Positions 58,686-64,000 of a DNA stretch of 64,000 nt are shown here, in pieces; position 1 is the stretch's first letter; each line of letters opens with the position of its first letter. The position numbers and the translations under genes were made by a program. The notes beneath the pieces are model-generated. The model made no database searches. It worked only from the letters and a program-made list of their open reading frames with translations, and was not told the origin of the DNA. The DNA lies in NCBI RefSeq assembly GCF_905475465.1, contig NC_062253.1, positions 6,820,001-6,884,000 of the forward strand. Reading direction: 5' to 3'. The stretch comes from Pieris napi (taxonomy: Eukaryota; Arthropoda; Insecta; Lepidoptera; Pieridae).

Positions 58686-61600
58686 CTAACCAGTTGCAGT
58701 TATAGTGTCTCTCATTTCCCTGCCCTTTGTCTCGATGGGAAGCGCAAGACACGCCATCGCAGCTAATATAGCAGCGAACGAATACACACCCGTTGCTATC
58801 ACTATCGAATTTTTTAGTAGAACCTGTAACATGTTTTATAATTAACACGAAACTTAAACATTCAAAAAAAAACTGTTTACACAAAAAAAAAAAAATAGAA
58901 ATTACAGTACCAGGCCATTTATAAGTCGCAACGTGGTTTAGAAAGACATAATCGGCTAGCTTCGGGTATGTAGAGCGTCATCTCTGTCACACGAAACGAA
59001 ACACGTTGAACTACAGCGACTAAATTACCGGGTTGACAAGGGTGAGAGAGACGGCGCTATACAAAGCCAAAGTTAGCCGAGTATCTCTTTCTAAAGCACG
59101 ATGCGACTTAAATGTTAGAGTACTATAATTAGAGTTTATAAAGTTAGTCTAAGATAAACTAATGTTTTTTTACTAGAACACTTTTTAAGTTCTTTTGACT
59201 TGACTAGTAGTGAATCTATCTTTTATGGGGCTCCATAAGACATACCTGTGCGACATACGGGGTGACCATTGCCCCTAATCTGGCAACACCACTACAAGCG
59301 CCTACCGCTGTCGACCTCAACGCCGTAGGGTATACCTAAGATTGAAATAACCATAACAAAAATATCCTTTTTTTATTGGTAAAAATATAAATACTAAAAA
59401 CTCTGACATATATTACGTTAGGGAGCTTTAGGGAGAGGATTAAATTACGCGTTATTGTTAATATTTTTTTCGACTTACATCACATAATAGTAACTAAAGA
59501 GTCACTAGGTGGTCACGAAACGTTTTACTATACTTGGGTACTGAATAACGTTACGGCGAGTCCAAAAATTGCGTTTCGTAATACTTGAACGTAATATAAA
59601 AAAAATTGTTTCAGTTTAATAATATCATTTTACATACCTCGGGTGTATAAACGTAGGCGGCTTGGAAGAGTCCAGCGATGATACCACGAGCGAGAAATAA
59701 GACGCATGTCAGGAAGGTACGGCTAAAATAAAAGGTTCAAATCCGTTTAAATAAAACTTCTTAAACTAAAATTTAAAACGTTACGGATCAGCGAGAGCCC
59801 TTGGACTTGAGACAAGATCACTTTTCGACTTGCGTGACCCACTAAGGCCAAACGAATTTGTATGAAAATGGTCACGTGACAATGCGTGAGCTAATGTCAT
59901 TTCCATACAAATTTGTTTAGGCTTAGTAAGTGACGAAAAGTGGTTGTCTCAAGCCTCTAGTACGATAGCTGACTTGTGCACACTGCGCTGACATGAGTCT
60001 ATTTAGCTAATTGCTAGCATAGATGGCGCTATTTGCATAAGAATAGAATTTAAGACGGAGAATAGAGATTTAAAACATCTAATAATAGAATTTTCTAGAA
60101 TAGAGAAATTTTATTTTATTTTGTAAACCATAATTTCCATAAAAAAAATTGGGTTTAGCCTGTCAATAAGTGATTTTGCCTAAAGCCCATTGTATTGGGG
60201 GTTTTCATAATTGGAAGCCCGCGACGTAGATATAAAAATACTTGAAACCATATCTGTTATTTTAAAATATATAATAATTATATTATAATGTCTTCAAGTT
60301 CAATTCATATGCAAATAGCGCCATCTGTACTCTCCATTAGCTAACTTGGCGCAGTGTGTACCTGAAGCTATCTATCCTACAAGGAGCTTGAGGCAAAACC
60401 ACTTTTCAACATTGACCACAAACGAATTTGTATTAAAAAGGTCACGTGACAAGTCCCAGAACCGTATAATTATTATTATCTTAAGTTGGTTATCATAAAT
60501 GAACCAAATAAAATTAAAGGAAAAATTCTATGAAAGACTAGGCGGAATGGTCGAAAGACAAAAGCCTGCGCCATGGGCGAAAAAAAAAAGTTCTTTATTA
60601 TAGATCAAGATTATATATAATATCCACCAGAATAATTACCAGTTTTATACATTAAATAATTATCGCACAATCTGCGTATGATAGATATCGTATTGAGAAC
60701 ACTCAGTTACTTTTATAGATTGCAAAAACCCAAGAACTTTGTCAATCTGCAACAATTTACATCTTTGAATACTCACTTGGTGTTATAAATAAGCAGACAA
60801 ACGCACAAAGCGAATATAAGAAACTGGATCGCCATTGTTCTTTTCCGTCCAAACTTTTCAATTATAAATATCGTTGCGAAGATACCTGCAAAATTATAAT
60901 ACTATATTCATCTTAATACATATATAAAAATCGGGTTTGGTCTTTTCATGATTTTTGGTTATTGGGTATTACAAAATTTACGAAAAAATAAAATAAAATA
61001 AATAAAAAATTTATGGGTTTTGTAACTGTCAAATATTTTATGGTCATCCCGTCGATACAATAAAGTTTCCCCACAAATTAAACAAGATACATCCACAATA
61101 TTCGGATAATGGCAAATTTTTGATTTAAAAAATGTAAAATATGTCAGTTAGTTAATACAAATTTACATTTACATATATTGGTTGTCAAATATTTCTGCGT
61201 GCGTTCAGAAATGTATATTGTGTAAAGTAATGAAAATATATCTCTCAAATATACAAACAATCAAGGCACGTTGTAACGATGAGTAATGTAATTCGGTGGC
61301 TGTAGTGAACTTACAACTATATTGAATTCATTGCAATACTTTCATAAAATCATAAATTCTGGATTAATATTATTTCCAAACCAATTCGATTGAGGTTAAT
61401 TGAGGTTAATAAATATGGGCATGGGCATATTTTAAATTTAACCGCCTAATGACTATATACGCTTTGACCAACCGAAAGTACTTGCGAAAGAAAAAAGATT
61501 CTTCCCAAGATTGGTACGCGAAGCCATTGAAATCAAAAATCACCCCAATTTCAATAGAGAAGACGGCCTAAAATTGTCAAACACCTGGGATCCAATAATA

Positions 61601-63665
61601 TCCAAATTAAAATCCCTAGATAAACAATCCGCGAAAATAGAGGACACCGTGAGCCATTTCTGCCAAAACGCTCCATCTTTTAGTCGATACCAACTCCGGG
61701 GAAACAAATACAGATGATACAACTTTTTCTAAAGCTGTGATACTTTTTGACATTCTACACCTTTTGTCTTCAGTCACCGTGACCACGCACGCTGTAAAGC
61801 ACGCGAAACGTCGGTTAAATTTGAAATTATGAAAAATAATTGTAAATACATAACTTAAATCCGGTAAAAAATTGTTTTATTATCAAATGTGTGAAAGTTA
61901 TGTCAATAAAAGACAATACTATGGGCATTGTCAGATGAACCCGTTTATCATATAAAAAACATACCAGGAAATTCAGCAAGCGTGGTCCACAATAAGTCCA
62001 TATAGTCTGTTGTCTGCAATGGACGGCAGTCCGCAGCACACGCTTCTTCGCTACCAGAGGGACCGGTTTCAAAGAGTTCCGTCGTCATCAGTACTAGGCC
62101 GTAATAGCAGAAGGCACACGACATCCTATTAACAAAACACGGATAAACTATCATTTGTTTTTTATACTTTTTTTAGTCTTCATTTTCACTTTCACTTTCA
62201 AAAAACAGATATTTATAGTCAAAAGTCAAAAATCCACTTTTGAACGTCAAAAAAAACGTATATGAAATGCTTCTAACTTTACATTTAGTGCCAGTTCTCA
62301 AATCAAGGGCGTAGAACGGAAGAGTAGAACTGGCAATAAACTCTCCGCCACTCTTTTTAATCGCCATGTTTTTTTTACACAACGTTTGTAAGGAGCTGCA
62401 ACCATTACACCATGTTCCACATGACATCTCTAAGTAATTAATAATAATAACATAAATTAAAAACAAAGATTTGTCCTCTATCAGCAGGAGGCATGGTGAA
62501 ATAGGAGCACGCACTCACATTCTCGTAGGAACACGCAAACACATAATTGAAATAACTAACATCACCGCATACACGTATTCAAGTACGACTAGTCACCACA
62601 AGTAGCACCCGTTCACGAGTATGACGCATGGCCAACCACCGGCCCCCTCGCCATATTTTCGGGAGAGAGACAAACCGACGCATGGACGCCGCCGCAAGCA
62701 ATGGCATTTAAGCGAGCATGACAATCTTTGAAATGTGAACTTGGCTATAACATACAAAATTGACTTAAGATTGAATTAAGTTCTATGGCGGTTGTTGTAA
62801 GAATGTTCAACTATATGTTAAATGAAACACTTTGTTGAAGCTGGACTAACAAAAACCTAACTAAATTAAAGGGTTATTAAATCTAAGTGACACTTAAGTT
62901 TCCTATAAAGAATATAAGTAGTCGACCTATTGGACATTATCGGAAACCAGAATGTTATATTACAATTTATGAGTGTGGGAAAAACTAATAGGCTTTTGGC
63001 TTTAAGTGTGCGATAATTGCTAACATTTGGTTAGCGTTTCTTATTATTAACTATAATTATATACATAACTATAGTTACATACATTATGAACTGATAGTGT
63101 GTAAGGGAGCGTTCAAGTATTACGTAACGAATTGTGGGGGGGGGGGGGTCCTTTTGTAAAACGTTACGATGCGGGGCGGGGATTACGCGTTATTGTTAAT
63201 ATTATTTTCATCTTACACCACATAATAGTAACTAAAGAGTCACTAGGTGGTCACGAAACGTTTTACTAGACTTGGGAACATACTATACTTGGGTACTGAA
63301 AAACGTTACGGCGAGTTACATGGGGGGAGGGGGGGTTTCCAATAATCTATTGCGTTACGTAATACTTAAACGCTCCCTTATTGTATGGAAGACAAGCTAA
63401 AGCCAATTGATTTCGAAGCTTTAGGGAGTTTGTCGTTATATCGAGTGACGTTACATGGAGTTTACACTGTATCTGAAAATATGATGAGGCCGAATCACTT
63501 CTGTATAAACGTCAACCATACTTACCAAATGACCCAAAGCAGGAGGCTTGTATTCCTTAAGTGCGGGATGAGCAGATGTTTGAGTCTACCGCGTTGTCCT
63601 ATACCCACTGAATCGTCACAAACCAGTCTTCCTAATAACATCGGCCGCCCATTGTCTTGGGCTAT
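58686..63665 (-). CDS. SVOP-like major facilitator transporter, 5' end outside window
   Basis: Six 3' exons join in phase: 63665-63526, 62125-61965, 60885-60777, 59722-59638, 59335-59246 and 58823-58686, giving the last 240 residues. Matches to the synaptic vesicle 2-related (SVOP) family: PMLLGRLVCDD (central loop), LLWVIWMSCAFCYYGLVLMT (TM7), a Cys-containing luminal loop (CAADCRPLQTTDYMDLLW), LAEFPGIFATIFIIEKFGRK (TM8 and the inter-helix motif), LFLARGIIAGLFQAAYVYTP (TM10), EVYPTALRSTAVGACSG and the C-terminal LPIETKGREM signature. This is the second half of a 12-helix MFS carrier, probably in vesicle or plasma membrane. The substrate cannot be told from sequence. Introns hold MITEs, a Penelope fragment and a retroposon tail. 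Confidence 0.92.
59415..59600. repeat. Diverged copy of the GGGAGCGTT MITE
   Basis: ATTACGCGTTATTGTTAATA, then GTCACTAGGTGGTCACGAAA and AACGTTACGGCGAGT are shared with 63102-63380. The ends are decayed. Confidence 0.65.
59805..60450. repeat. Nested palindromic repeat in an SVOP intron
   Basis: 59810-59870 pairs with 59905-59965 (CACTTTTCG with CGAAAAGTG, AAACGAATTTGTATG with CATACAAATTTGTTT). Further in, AGATGGCGCTATTTGCATA near 60021 pairs with TATGCAAATAGCGCCATCT near 60308. It looks like a foldback element with inverted repeats inside inverted repeats. Non-coding. Confidence 0.6.
61455..61885 (+). pseudogene. 3' fragment of a Penelope-like element
   Basis: The frame reads VLAKEKRFFPRLVREAIEIK, then NHPNFNREDGLKLSNTWDPI, the end of the GIY-YIG region of insect Penelope elements. 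It is followed by a trailer with AAGCACGCGAAACGTCGG and AAATCCGGTAAAA. Confidence 0.7.
62215..62540 (-). repeat. Dispersed retroposon 3' tail, copy 6 (long)
   Basis: The most complete copy, with GCGTAGAACGGAAGAGTAG, CTCTCCGCCACTC, ACCATGTTCCACATGACATC and CCTCTATCAGCAGGAGGCAT. A GC-rich stretch to about 62720 may belong to the same element. Confidence 0.65.
63102..63380. mobile_element. 279-bp MITE with GGGAGCGTT ends
   Basis: TAAGGGAGCGTTCAAGTATT at the left and AATACTTAAACGCTCCCTTA at the right are inverted repeats continuing to ACGTAACG. The interior has two G-runs (63136-63148 and 63321-63337). Confidence 0.8.
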
Positions 63666-63709
63666 CTGAAATTTTTTGTTAATATTATTTTAAAATAGTA
63701 ATAAAAAAT

Positions 63710-63935
63710 AATCCAGGAGTGCTACAAGGGCTTAGATTGCATCCATTTTTTATTATTTTTATTTCATAGACATATCTTATCAGTCTTGTGTCTGACTCGC
63801 GATACATGCCGGTTTCCTCATGTTTTCCTTCATCGTACGAAGCGAGTTTTAGATGCCTACATAGACAGAAAGTCCTTGTTGCACAACCGGGGATCGAATC
63901 AGGGATGAGAGTCGGTGTAGCCACCAGGGCAACAC
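63710..63935 (-). repeat. tRNA-derived SINE, minus strand
   Basis: AGGAGTGCTACAAGGGC at the 3' end, TTTCCTTCATCGTACGAAGC inside, and a reverse B-box region CCGGGGATCGAATC near 63889. Upstream SVOP exons must lie beyond it. Confidence 0.6.
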
Positions 63936-64000
63936 ATAAAATAGTTGTAAAATTTAATAAAATAAAAAAAAAATATGTAAGTCAGATAGATTTTTGATCA

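Noticed and set aside
63136..63340. G-runs that could form quadruplexes
   Set aside because: They belong to a MITE interior and the runs are two isolated tracts without the four-run spacing needed for a convincing call.
1..64000. CRISPR arrays, operons or bacterial genes
   Set aside because: Exon-intron genes and insect transposons throughout. No spaced direct-repeat array and no prokaryotic gene layout seen.

Overview
The window is AT-rich, intron-rich eukaryotic DNA with short GT-AG exons, tRNA-derived SINEs, decayed LINEs, Penelope, mariner, Harbinger and copia pieces. Several of the repeats read like families common in butterflies and moths, so a lepidopteran nuclear chromosome is the best fit. 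That assignment rests on recognition of repeats and proteins, not on a search.

Five host protein genes can be supported. From left to right: (1) 3135-21821 on the minus strand is a 15-exon secreted protein of 481 residues with a signal peptide, an Asn/Gln/Gly/Pro/Tyr-rich body built from nine symmetric phase-0 exons, and a C-terminal Kazal domain. It is preceded by a TATA box. (2) 34996-42517 on the plus strand is the Hsc70-interacting protein Hip in eight exons. (3) 43677-45148 on the minus strand is mitochondrial ribosomal protein L38 in four exons, convergent with Hip. (4) 48688-51123 on the plus strand is an intronless, C-terminally shortened KDM5-type histone demethylase with its catalytic residues intact. 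(5) 58686-63665 on the minus strand is the 3' part of an SVOP-like major facilitator transporter that runs off the right edge.

Between genes 1 and 2 lies a three-level transposon nest. A PIF/Harbinger element (23129-32711) has a broken transposase but an open Myb/SANT-like second gene. Its first intron holds a young copia element (26134-32228, two 181-bp LTRs). The right LTR of that copia element holds a 1605-bp non-coding inverted-repeat element (30487-32091) studded with copies of one short motif. A P-like relic with a THAP exon follows at 33736-34250. Between genes 4 and 5 lies a 2.8-kb foldback element (52568-55364) with 827-bp inverted arms, an acidic reading frame in the loop, and a second inverted-repeat element inside one arm.

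The main candidates for something undescribed are the modular Kazal-tailed secreted protein and its recent exon duplications, the intronless KDM5 copy, the foldback element, and the motif-rich element in the copia LTR. Introns and intergenic stretches not listed separately hold AT-rich sequence in which I recognise nothing.
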